NCBI GenBank assembly: GCA_036273735.1
Contig: DASUHA010000154.1
Coordinates: 8,341-72,340 of the forward strand
Reading direction: 5' to 3'
Length of the DNA stretch: 64,000 nucleotides
Source of the DNA: 13-2-20CM-66-19 sp036273735
GTDB taxonomy: Bacteria; Pseudomonadota; Gammaproteobacteria; Steroidobacterales; Steroidobacteraceae
Part shown: positions 18,901 through 24,399 of the stretch, one piece after another
How the letters are laid out: every line of letters begins with the position of its first letter
Numbering within the stretch: the stretch's first letter is position 1
Translations under genes and position numbers: made by a program
The notes under the pieces: model-generated
What the model was told of the DNA's origin: nothing
Seen by the model: only the letters and a program-made list of their open reading frames with translations
Databases searched by the model: none

Positions 18901-20241
18901 GGCGCGGGACATCTCGCGGAGGAGGATGTGAAGGTGGCCGATGAGCCGCGAAACCGTGTCCTCATCGAAGAGGTCGGTGTCGTACTCGACGCGGCCCTCG
19001 ATGGCGTCACCCATCTCTCGCGCGATGAGGCTCAGCTCGAAGCGTGCGACGACCGTGGGAAGCGTAAATTCCGTGAGCCGCACGGCTCCGAGTCGTCGCT
19101 CGGACGCAATCGGCGGCTCCATCGCGATCATGGTCTGCAACAGTGGCATCCGGCCTGGCTCGCGCGGAATTTCGAGAGCCTCCACGACCTCCTCGAAGGG
19201 AAGCCGTCCATGTTCGTGGGCCGATAGGACGTTCGCTCTGACCTGCCGCAGCAACTGACCGACTGTCAGATCTGGCCGGAAGTCAGTCCGCATGGCGACG
19301 GTATTTGCGAAGTAGCCGACTACACGTTTGGAATCCGCCCCTCGATTGGCTATGACCGTCCCACTGATCACCGTCGCCTGCCTGCTATAGCGGTGGAGGA
19401 GCGTCTGCCAGGCCGCGATCAGCGCCATGAACGGCGTGCAGCGGTTGCGTGATGCTAACGAGCGCACCCCGGCAATCGTTGCGCCATCGAGCGCGAAGGG
19501 GAGGCTCGCCCCGTGAAAGCGCTGCTCGACGGGGCGCGGGCGGTCCGTCGGCATGTCGAGAAGAACGGGAGCTCCGGCGAGATGGCCTCTCCAGTATGCG
19601 AGCTCCCGGTCTCGCACTCCTGAGGACAACAAATCCTCCTCCGCGGAGGCATAGCTGGCGTATTGGGCCGATGGTTCGCGCGATGACGCCGCTACGCCCG
19701 CGGTCTCAGTCAGATAGAGCTCGCAGAGCTCATCGAGCAACACACCGATGGACAATCCGTCGCAGACGCCATGGTGAAAGCACCACAGGAGCCGGTGCTC
19801 GTCCGCGCTCGACGTGACGAGCGTGGCCCTCATCCCGTGCTCATTCCCGAGATCGAATGGTCGTGCGGCTTCCGCGCGGGCCAGAAGTTCGAATTGCTCG
19901 GCCTGCTGCGGCGCGGCGAATTCCTCCACAGAAAACCGGCACATCCTCCAGTCCCCCACCGGCACGGCATGCTGAGTGGGGACATGCTCCGGGCTGTCCC
20001 AGCGACTGCGAAGCACCTCGTGGCGTTGAAAGAGCCCCCTCAATGCGCGTTCGAGCGCCGAGGTATCCAGTGAGCCTTGCAGGCGCAGGCCGACGGAAAT
20101 GTTGTAGAGGGCCGTTCCCGGTGCGTACTGCTGCCAAAACCACATCCGCCGCTGTCCGGCCGACAGCGGCACCTCGAGGCCCGTGCGCAGCTTGGCGGCC
20201 TCGACTGAAAGCGCGCCAGGTTTGGGCCCCAACCTGTCCAA
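12982..20241 (-). CDS. Two-module non-ribosomal peptide synthetase C-A-T-C-A-T-TE
   Basis: A 2,419-residue assembly line. C1 (from about residue 20; HHGVCDG at about 156) sits at the very N-terminus, as in starter condensation domains that accept an acyl group. A1 has YTSGSTGEPKG near 635 and NGKVDRKAL; T1 has GGHSLL near 1030; C2 has HHAIGDLW near 1223 (the usual Gly of HHxxxDG is Leu); A2 has YTSGSTGKPKG near 1697; T2 has GGHSLR near 2083; the thioesterase follows. Specificity residues read by eye: A2 DILQLGLIWK, the known glycine code; A1 DVAFVGATLK, not assigned but hydrophobic. The thioesterase nucleophile elbow is GACTGG (about Cys2214), Cys instead of Ser. No epimerase domain. The start is a TTG preceded by GGAG; a TGA lies 25 bases upstream in frame. 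Predicted product: (acyl-)X-Gly. Confidence 0.95.
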   Translation of the reverse strand: MDRLGPKPGALSVEAAKLRTGLEVPLSAGQRRMWFWQQYAPGTALYNISVGLRLQGSLDTSALERALRGLFQRHEVLRSRWDSPEHVPTQHAVPVGDWRMCRFSVEEFAAPQQAEQFELLARAEAARPFDLGNEHGMRATLVTSSADEHRLLWCFHHGVCDGLSIGVLLDELCELYLTETAGVAASSREPSAQYASYASAEEDLLSSGVRDRELAYWRGHLAGAPVLLDMPTDRPRPVEQRFHGASLPFALDGATIAGVRSLASRNRCTPFMALIAAWQTLLHRYSRQATVISGTVIANRGADSKRVVGYFANTVAMRTDFRPDLTVGQLLRQVRANVLSAHEHGRLPFEEVVEALEIPREPGRMPLLQTMIAMEPPIASERRLGAVRLTEFTLPTVVARFELSLIAREMGDAIEGRVEYDTDLFDEDTVSRLIGHLHILLREMSRAASEDKLSELSWMETQERRLLLQDWNATDRPFPAGTVHQLFEAQVRLTPEAVALVSDAQSLTYRRLNQRANRLARHLREWGIGVGEMVPLMMRRSAELIIAELAVLKCGAAYVPLDEAWPKERRKFIVRDCRARLVVSAKKASATEIDGTPSHEIDRILDQGSSLSDEDDDNNQAVEIDAGAVAYAMYTSGSTGEPKGVLVPHRAIVRLVVNNGYAAFGSDDRVAFAANAAFDVSTAEVWAPLLNGGRVVVIDQETLLQPERFSAALRAHAIDVLFTTVAIFNQYAGSLANEWARLRYLVIGGDALDAKTIAAALKNGRPRHLINAYGPTEATTLATTYEIGEIADENQNVPIGRPIANTRIYILDEHRYPVPIGVRGEIYIGGAGVACGYLNRPELTAERFIADPFSQNPGARIYRTGDVGRWRADGNIEFLGRNDHQVKIRGYRIELGEIELQLLKHPTVREAAVVARQQQGEPGERHLVAYYTVAGGETRESSTAQLRRYLEAQLPPYMVPTAFVRLERLPLTPNGKVDRKALPAPQHETYARGAYEAPCGVVEEAIAAIWEEVLKVQPVGRNGDFFALGGHSLLATQVASRIRRALGVELSLRTLFEARTIAALAAHIDAGRTEGRAGALPPIDAAPRERPLPLSFSQRRMWFMQQLEPSSTAYNMPFAIRIRGELDTRALAGAIEAMVARHEAFRTTFSIRDGEPVQTIHASVPAELRQIDLSQRGTREAAEEAAQLFRAESMQPFDLALGPLHRLLLARLGPSDHMLLWLIHHAIGDLWSMAVLMREFQQLYRALRCGEMAALPPLPIQYSDFAVWQRRHMSGEALASQLAYWRGRLDGIAPLALPADRPRPRHQTFRGSNIIAAIPTSLLTALKAFGARHGVTPFMTLLACFKILLARYCNQEDIAIGVPIANRTRVETESLVGTLVNTLVMQTSLTGNPRFTELLARVQETALGAYAHQDLPFEVIVEELAGARDAGHAPLVQVMFNVANALQERPQLDGLALDPFLFDSGAAQFDLSVLVDTELTGSIIFTYSTEMFDAVTMRRMVTHYLGILEQAISAPEERILSYPMLTAAERAAAIEGWNRTMAAYPAEKRACDLIDEQARRTPQRIAVRMGSQSLTYAALETRANQLGDYLQDLGIGPGKAVGVCLERSPDMIVALLAIMKAGGAYVPLDPAFPAARLQAMSEDADLSLSLTQDGLAHLLPRSSGERICLDEITRALAMRSAHSLASQGSSGDLAYVLYTSGSTGKPKGVEVSHRALTNFLCSMLERPGCRTDEVLLAVTTLSFDIAGLELYLPLIVGGQVELASREEAADPRKLMGRMQASRPTLMQATPATWRMLIDAGWGGDRALTALCGGEPLVRDLAEALLGRCAAVWNLYGPTETTIWSTCERVQRGTSDISIGRPIANTRVYVLDSGLQPVPIGVSGEIYIGGHGVARGYRNRPDLTADRFIADPFVPGERVYRTGDLARYLPDGRVLHLGRLDQQVKIRGFRIELGEVEHALVRLASIRQAVVVAKADVGAAKQLVAYLVPRGEPPTVEDMRARLLETLPAYMVPSRFVFLEALPLTPNNKIDVTALPVLGAEAASMSAAAVQPRNPHELQLTALWRQVLQDDSIGIHDNFFEVGGHSLRAVELFAQIEHVYGVKLPLAVLFQSPTIEKIAPMLVSGVEVTCRSLIAIQPLGDGVPLFAFPGVGGEVLVFATLAQRLGRNQPFYGLRAQGLYGRERPFTSVEAAVAHYLAEIRSVRPVGPYFLAGACTGGVFAYEAAQQLAAQGHQVSLVIMDSWHPSSYRARRAMLPLWPAYFLGSKLAAYSRQAYGLPARQWPGYVQRKLRGAAAALRQTRKESLGTTEFLSQRVVQATLQAVSSYRARPYAGGLLNVIAAGRQVAPGTRDTRRAWEELAAGPIRTEITAAEDSGRLFVSPHVDALAQAVMQYAGREFSDSAAEEAASAPALTDSVCAGC

Positions 20242-20709
20242 CAGTTCACCGCTCCGCGCCAGGGATCATCGCTCGCTCCGTTTCTTGGCGGATATTGTGG
20301 GGCGAGCCGTCAAACGCTCATGTCCACGGTTGATGCTACCCCAAAAACCGCGGTATCCCAAAGACCCAGGTCCCGGTCTCTCCTGCGCGCGGGCGGGGAG
20401 CACCTGAATAGCGGTATCGGAAATCGGCCCCGGCACAAGAATCTCCATAGAACCAATGACTTGCACGGCTTACCGGCAGTGAGTCCACAGCGCGTCGGGC
20501 TCCGATTGATGTGACCGCGCAGGGCTCGCGAGGGACCGCGGCGCCGTGCCCGAGATGGCCCGCCCGCGGACTGCATCCAACACATTGGTCCCGGGAAGGA
20601 TCCACGCCGCGTGTAGCAGCTTCCAACTTTGTAGTATCGGTGGACCGCCGCGCATTAGTCCCCGACTCCAGCGTATGGGCAGGTTGAGAATGCCCTCGCG
20701 GGCTCCCAT
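20242..20709. other. Intergenic region between NRPS and alkB, no gene seen
   Basis: 468 bases separating divergent genes, so it must contain both promoters. A 66-codon frame at 20266-20466 on the minus strand is in phase with the NRPS but ends in TGA 25 bases before its TTG start; it resembles no MbtH or other known small NRPS partner and is not annotated. No Fur-box-like or clear palindromic operator was found. Confidence 0.4.
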
Positions 20710-21297
20710 ATGAGAACGATGGCGCAGCGCAGTCTATTCCCCCCGAGCAGCGACCCATTCGCACGCGGATATGCGTATGAGCCGGACTTTCTGTCCGAGG
20801 CAGAGGAGCAGGCGCTCATCGGCGAGATCGAGTGCCTGCCGCTGAAGCAGGCGGAGTACAAAGGCTATCTGGCCCACCGGCGCATCGTGAGCTACGGCGG
20901 GCGGTACGATTTCTCGGCACAGCGCCTGCAGCCCGGCGAGCCGATCGCGCCCTTTCTCCATCCCCTGCGGGCCCGAGCCGCCGCGTGGCTTGGCGGCCAC
21001 GCGGACGATTTCACGCACGCGCTGATCGCACAATATCCGCCGGGATCGCAGCTCGGCTGGCACCGCGATGTCCCGGACTTCGAGCTCGTGATGGGGATAT
21101 CCCTGGCAGGTTCCTGCCGCATGCGTTTCCGGCACTACCCGCCCCGCCTTCGCGAGCGGTCGATCGCGCTCGAGATCGAGCCCCGCTCAATTTATCGGCT
21201 TCAGGATGAAGCGCGTTGGGAGTGGCAGCACAGCGTGCCTCCGGTGCCCGCCCTACGGTATTCGATTACGTTTCGCACACTGCGAAGGCAGACCTAG
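20710..21297 (+). CDS. alkB: AlkB-type 2-oxoglutarate/Fe(II) dioxygenase
   Basis: The 195-residue protein has the double-stranded beta-helix core of AlkB. The iron ligands are visible as HxD in GWHRDVPDFE (about residue 117) and the distal His in WEWQHSVPPV. The 2-oxoglutarate-binding Arg and the RxSxTFR tail appear in ALRYSITFRTLR. Substrate-side segments include GYLAHRRIVSYGGRYDFSAQ and LIAQYPPGSQLGWHRD. Members oxidatively remove alkyl groups from nucleic acid bases; this one is closest in length and motif to the bacterial AlkB group without an Ada partner. It is encoded alone; an ATG at 20719 is an alternative start. Confidence 0.85.
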   Translation: MRTMAQRSLFPPSSDPFARGYAYEPDFLSEAEEQALIGEIECLPLKQAEYKGYLAHRRIVSYGGRYDFSAQRLQPGEPIAPFLHPLRARAAAWLGGHADDFTHALIAQYPPGSQLGWHRDVPDFELVMGISLAGSCRMRFRHYPPRLRERSIALEIEPRSIYRLQDEARWEWQHSVPPVPALRYSITFRTLRRQT

Positions 21298-21478
21298 CTC
21301 CGCATACGCGGCATCCGCAAAAGAGGCACCCGCCGCATAAAAGTCAATGGCCGGCCGATCCGCAGGCTCGCGGTCGCCCGCTGCCGTGCCAACAGCGGAA
21401 TAAAATTTGTCGCCGGCAGCGCGCGAAATACCGCCTACAATATGCGCGGCTTCCATGCAATCTCCGGGAGGGGCGGCG

Positions 21479-22306
21479 ATGCGCATTGCTAGCGTGGGTC
21501 ATGCGGTCTTTGCGGCGACCTTCATTGTCCTCGGCATCCAGGGTCTGATCCCGGGTGATTTCGCGCGCATACTCGGGCAGCTGCCGAAAGACATCGCCTG
21601 GCGCGAAGTGCTGGCGGTGCTGATTTACCTGCGCCCCTTCATCTACCTGGCCTGCGGCCTCGGTCTCTTCTGGCAGCGGGGCCGCGGCGCCGCGGCCCGC
21701 CTCCTAGTGGCATTTCTGCTCCTCTGGATGTTGGCGTTCAAGATTCCATTCATCGTCCGCTCGCCTACCGTGGAAGTCTATTATCAGAGCTGGGGCGAGA
21801 CCGCGGTGTTGGTGGCGGGTGCCTGGGTGCTGTATGCCTGGTTTGCCCCGATCTGGGACAGGCAGCGACTGGCTTTCGCGACCGGCGACACTGGCGTACG
21901 CAACGCGAGGATCCTCTACGCTCTGGCCCTGATCGCCTTTGGCCTGTCCCACTTCGCCTATCTCGGCAACACCGCACCGCTGGTGCCCGCGTGGCTGCCG
22001 TGGCATGTCTTCTGGGCCTATTTCACCGGCTCGACGTACCTGCTTGCGGCTGCGGCCATACTCATTGGGCTCTACGCTCGGCTGGCGGCCGCACTCTCAA
22101 CATGGCAGATGGGCCTCTTCACGCTGCTGGTTTGGACACCCCTCATGTTCGCGGGCACCATCACCGCGGGACAACGCGGTGAGTTCATCGTCTCCTGGAT
22201 GTTGACCACGGCCGCCTGGGTGCTCACGGATTCCTACCGCGGTGTCCCCTGGCTCGCCACACGCAGGCGCGCGAGCGCTGGCGTCGCAGCGGAACGAGCT
22301 GTCTAG
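21479..22306 (+). CDS. DoxX-like integral membrane protein
   Basis: 275 residues, nearly all hydrophobic, with about seven or eight predicted transmembrane helices (for example VFAATFIVLGIQGLI, LLVAFLLLWMLAFKI, TAVLVAGAWVLYAWF, ILYALALIAFGLSHFAYLG, LLAAAAILIGLYARLAAAL, MLTTAAWVLTDSY). The repeated pattern of a small residue-rich helix followed by YLG and a W/F-rich loop resembles the DoxX/DoxD-like superfamily, whose members are often of unknown function. The ATG at 21479 is supported by GGGAGGGG seven bases upstream; earlier in-frame codons from 21407 have no such site. Transcribed in the same direction as alkB, 181 bases downstream, so a shared operon is possible but not evident. Confidence 0.7.
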   Translation: MRIASVGHAVFAATFIVLGIQGLIPGDFARILGQLPKDIAWREVLAVLIYLRPFIYLACGLGLFWQRGRGAAARLLVAFLLLWMLAFKIPFIVRSPTVEVYYQSWGETAVLVAGAWVLYAWFAPIWDRQRLAFATGDTGVRNARILYALALIAFGLSHFAYLGNTAPLVPAWLPWHVFWAYFTGSTYLLAAAAILIGLYARLAAALSTWQMGLFTLLVWTPLMFAGTITAGQRGEFIVSWMLTTAAWVLTDSYRGVPWLATRRRASAGVAAERAV

Positions 22307-22552
22307 CTGCGCCTCGCGCTCGCCCGATCCGTCCCCCGTCCCATCTCACGCGCCCCCGGTCACGCTCGACCTGACGACGGCGCGCCAAAGACGGTCACGG
22401 GCCGTCCCCCTTGTCCGGCTCATATACCCCGTACACGCCGAAGCCTGGAACGGCCTTTGCTTGAGCCCGAGTCAACTGATCGATTGGCCCAGGCGTCCCG
22501 CAAGCCCGGAGGGGGAAGCGGTCGCCTCATAAACGGAAACAGGAGTGCCTAC

Positions 22553-22945
22553 ATGCGCAAGCCGACCTCATCCTCCAAGTACGTGATAGCCGCGCTGGTG
22601 GCCGCGACCTTCGGCCTGACGGCCGGGCCTGCAATGGCCCAAACGCCATCGCAGGGTGACCAGAGCAATAGTGCCGCGAGCCATAAGCCCGCGAGTAAGA
22701 AGAGTGTCCGGGAGTTGACCTCCCAGGTGAAGCAGCAGAACGAGCAGATGCGGCAGACGACGGGCAAGCTGAACCGCGCGACCGCTCAGCTCAAAGAGAC
22801 CACCCATCGCATGAAGGAGGCGCAGGCGAAGGAGAGACGCGTCGCGAGCGCAGAGCACAGCGTCAAGAAGGGAACGCGCCATGAGCGGAGCCACATGCAC
22901 GCGCGCATGCACCAGCCCGCGAATACGACACCGCCGCCCCGCTAG
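22553..22945 (+). CDS. Small secreted, Lys/Gln-rich coiled-coil protein
   Basis: The 130-residue product has a signal peptide (YVIAALVAATFGLTAGPAMA, cleavage before QTPSQ). The mature part is hydrophilic, with a heptad-like helix from about residue 55 to 100 (VRELTSQVKQQNEQMRQTTG, then LNRATAQLKETTHRMKEAQA) and a basic, His-rich tail (HERSHMHARMHQ) ending in PPPR. AGGAG precedes the ATG by seven bases. No family was recognised; the composition suggests a periplasmic helical protein of stress or structural type. A strong convergent terminator follows. Confidence 0.7.
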   Translation: MRKPTSSSKYVIAALVAATFGLTAGPAMAQTPSQGDQSNSAASHKPASKKSVRELTSQVKQQNEQMRQTTGKLNRATAQLKETTHRMKEAQAKERRVASAEHSVKKGTRHERSHMHARMHQPANTTPPPR

Positions 22946-22968
22946 TACGACGACTGGTACAACGATAC

Positions 22969-23002
22969 GGCGGCCGCTCCAAGCTCGATTGGAGCGGCCG
23001 CC
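22969..23002. terminator. Bidirectional terminator hairpin, 14-bp stem
   Basis: GGCGGCCGCTCCAA, loop GCTCGA, then the exact reverse complement. It lies 23 bases after the plus-strand stop at 22945 and 13 bases past the end of the minus-strand gene ending at 23016, so it can serve both convergent genes. A T tract is absent on both sides. Confidence 0.7.
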
Positions 23003-23015
23003 GCCGCGTCAATGA

Positions 23016-23381
23016 TCAGGCTGCGGCGCACTCCTCCTGTGCCTCATCGAATACTTCGATGAGCTCGCAGGTCCCATCGCCAGCGATCTGCAGAAACTTC
23101 TGCACTTCACGCGCGAGCTCCTCACGCGAACTCGCCCGTAGCAGCGCATAACCGGCGGCGGGCATCAGGCTCGAGCCTGCGACCGGTCCGTCCTCGACCG
23201 TGACGCGACCCTGGCGGCGAGCGATTTTCATCGCGGTATTGCGCGACTTGATGCCACCGGTCGTGACGAGAACGCCGGCCTTGGACATTACCTCGATCAA
23301 CCGACCCATCTCGGCCATGTGCTCGGCAGAGGGCGGCCCGCTCGGCGGAACGGCGGGGGTGAAGAGCGAAAGAAAAAGCAT
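23016..23381 (-). CDS. YCII/DGPF-type protein
   Basis: 121 residues from the ATG at 23381, which has AGGAG upstream (AGGAGACTCGAC-ATG); a longer frame continues further upstream but crosses the palindromic operators. The chain matches the YCII-related (DGPF) family: a ferredoxin-like alpha-beta barrel with MAEMGRLIEVMSKAGVLVTT, then a strand with GRVTVEDGPVAG carrying the DGP signature, then YALLRASSREELAREVQKFL. In this family the DGPF motif is DGPV here. Members of this group are often encoded beside sigma factors or ArsR-type regulators, and here the divergent partner is an AHSA1-ArsR pair, so a common regulon is likely. Catalytic role unknown. Confidence 0.85.
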   Translation of the reverse strand: MLFLSLFTPAVPPSGPPSAEHMAEMGRLIEVMSKAGVLVTTGGIKSRNTAMKIARRQGRVTVEDGPVAGSSLMPAAGYALLRASSREELAREVQKFLQIAGDGTCELIEVFDEAQEECAAA

Positions 23382-23472
23382 GTCGAGTCTCCTGTCACGG
23401 GGAAGATTACGTATCTCGATCATTAGCCGAACTCCCGCTCGTGGATTCGACACCCGAGGCCGACGAATTTCA

Positions 23473-23490
23473 TGCAACCTTAAAGTTGCA
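23473..23490. promoter_or_regulatory. Palindromic operator 1 of the YCII/AHSA1-ArsR divergent promoter
   Basis: TGCAACCTTAAAGTTGCA is an 18-bp inverted repeat with a single mismatched pair. It shares the GCAAC/GTTGC half-sites with the second palindrome 49 bases downstream. Lying between divergent genes of which one operon encodes an ArsR-type repressor, it is a likely binding site for that repressor. Confidence 0.6.
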
Positions 23491-23521
23491 CTTCCGTGAA
23501 AACGGCGCATACTGAGCATAC

Positions 23522-23537
23522 GCAACCCTTTGGTTGC
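23522..23537. promoter_or_regulatory. Palindromic operator 2 of the YCII/AHSA1-ArsR divergent promoter
   Basis: GCAACC-CTTT-GGTTGC, six perfect base pairs around four central bases, 16 bases upstream of the AHSA1 start codon and just before its ribosome binding site (CAGGAGAG). Same half-site as operator 1, so the regulator would directly block transcription or elongation here. Confidence 0.6.
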
Positions 23538-23553
23538 ATGCAGGAGAGCGTGG

Positions 23554-24021
23554 ATGAATCCATCATCAGAGACCGATCGCATCGAGCGCAGCGTCGTCAT
23601 CACTGCACCGCGGGAGCGGGTCTGGCGCGCCCTCTCCGATCCCCAGGAGTTCGGCAGCTGGTTCGGTGTCAATCTCGCCGGTCAGGCCTTCTCACCCGGA
23701 CGGACTACGCGCGGGCCGATCACAGCCAAGGGATACGAGCACATCATCTGGGAAGCTCACATCGATCGGGTCGAGCCCCCGAATGTGCTGTCCTTCCACT
23801 GGCATCCTTACGCCATCGATCCCAACACCGACTACAGCAACGAGGAGCCGACGCTCGTGACCTTCACGCTCGAGGACGCACCGGGAAACGCGACCATGCT
23901 CACGGTGGTCGAGTCGGGCTTCGACAAGGTGCCGCCGAGCCGCCGTCTCGAGGCCTTTCGGATGAACGATCGCGGCTGGAGCATCCAGATGGAGAACATC
24001 GTTCGCCATGTCACCCCGTAA
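23554..24021 (+). CDS. AHSA1/SRPBCC domain protein
   Basis: 155 residues from the ATG at 23554, preceded by CAGGAGAG. The whole chain is an AHSA1-type START-like fold: RIERSVVITAPRERVWRALS, then DPQEFGSWFG, HIIWEAHIDRVEPPNVLSFH, VTFTLEDAPGNATMLTVVES and a long C-terminal helix. Members bind hydrophobic ligands or act as small stress factors; substrate unknown. Its stop overlaps the ArsR gene start by 14 bases, indicating translational coupling. AHSA1-ArsR pairs of this kind are common, with the ArsR protein controlling both. Confidence 0.88.
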   Translation: MNPSSETDRIERSVVITAPRERVWRALSDPQEFGSWFGVNLAGQAFSPGRTTRGPITAKGYEHIIWEAHIDRVEPPNVLSFHWHPYAIDPNTDYSNEEPTLVTFTLEDAPGNATMLTVVESGFDKVPPSRRLEAFRMNDRGWSIQMENIVRHVTP

Positions 24022-24391
24022 GCCGGCAGCCGCGGCCGGCGAGCGCGCGGCCACCCTGCCCGTTCTCACTCGCTCCAGCGCAGCGCTCGCGGGCGTCTTC
24101 GCCGCATTAGGTGATCCGACGCGGCTGCGATTGGTCGTCGTATTGTGCGCTGGAGGCGCTTTGTCGATCGCTCAGCTCACCGCCAACACCGACATCAGCC
24201 GTCAGGCAGTGACTAAGCACCTACGAGTGCTTGCGGACGTCGGCGTAGTACGTGACATGAAGGCCGGACGCGAACGGCTCTGGCAACTCGATCCAGCGCA
24301 GATCGATGAGGCGAAGCGGTCGCTCGACGTCATCGGCCGGCAATGGGAGATGGCACTCGGCCGACTCAAGGCGTTCGCGGAAGCGACCTGA
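24008..24391 (+). CDS. ArsR-family (SdpR-like) transcriptional regulator
   Basis: 127 residues with a single winged helix: FAALGDPTRLRLVVVLCAGG, LSIAQLTANTDISRQAVTKH (recognition helix) and LRVLADVGVVRDMKAGRERLWQ (wing). No Cys pair of the metal-sensing ArsR/SmtB type is present, so it belongs to the non-metal group that is usually encoded with an AHSA1 protein. It overlaps the AHSA1 gene by 14 bases and probably binds the two GCAAC/GTTGC palindromes upstream. Its stop is eight bases from the end of the convergent iorB-like gene. Confidence 0.9.
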   Translation: MSPRKPAAAAGERAATLPVLTRSSAALAGVFAALGDPTRLRLVVVLCAGGALSIAQLTANTDISRQAVTKHLRVLADVGVVRDMKAGRERLWQLDPAQIDEAKRSLDVIGRQWEMALGRLKAFAEAT

Positions 24392-24399
24392 TGGCAGGA

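Noticed and set aside
20266..20466. 66-codon frame directly upstream of the NRPS, considered as an MbtH-like partner or N-terminal extension
   Set aside because: It has none of the MbtH core motifs (SLWP, GW), a low-complexity composition and a TGA before the NRPS start; no coding evidence.
23382..23672. Extension of the YCII gene upstream to 23672
   Set aside because: It would run through both palindromes and most of the divergent promoter; the ATG at 23381 has a good ribosome binding site.
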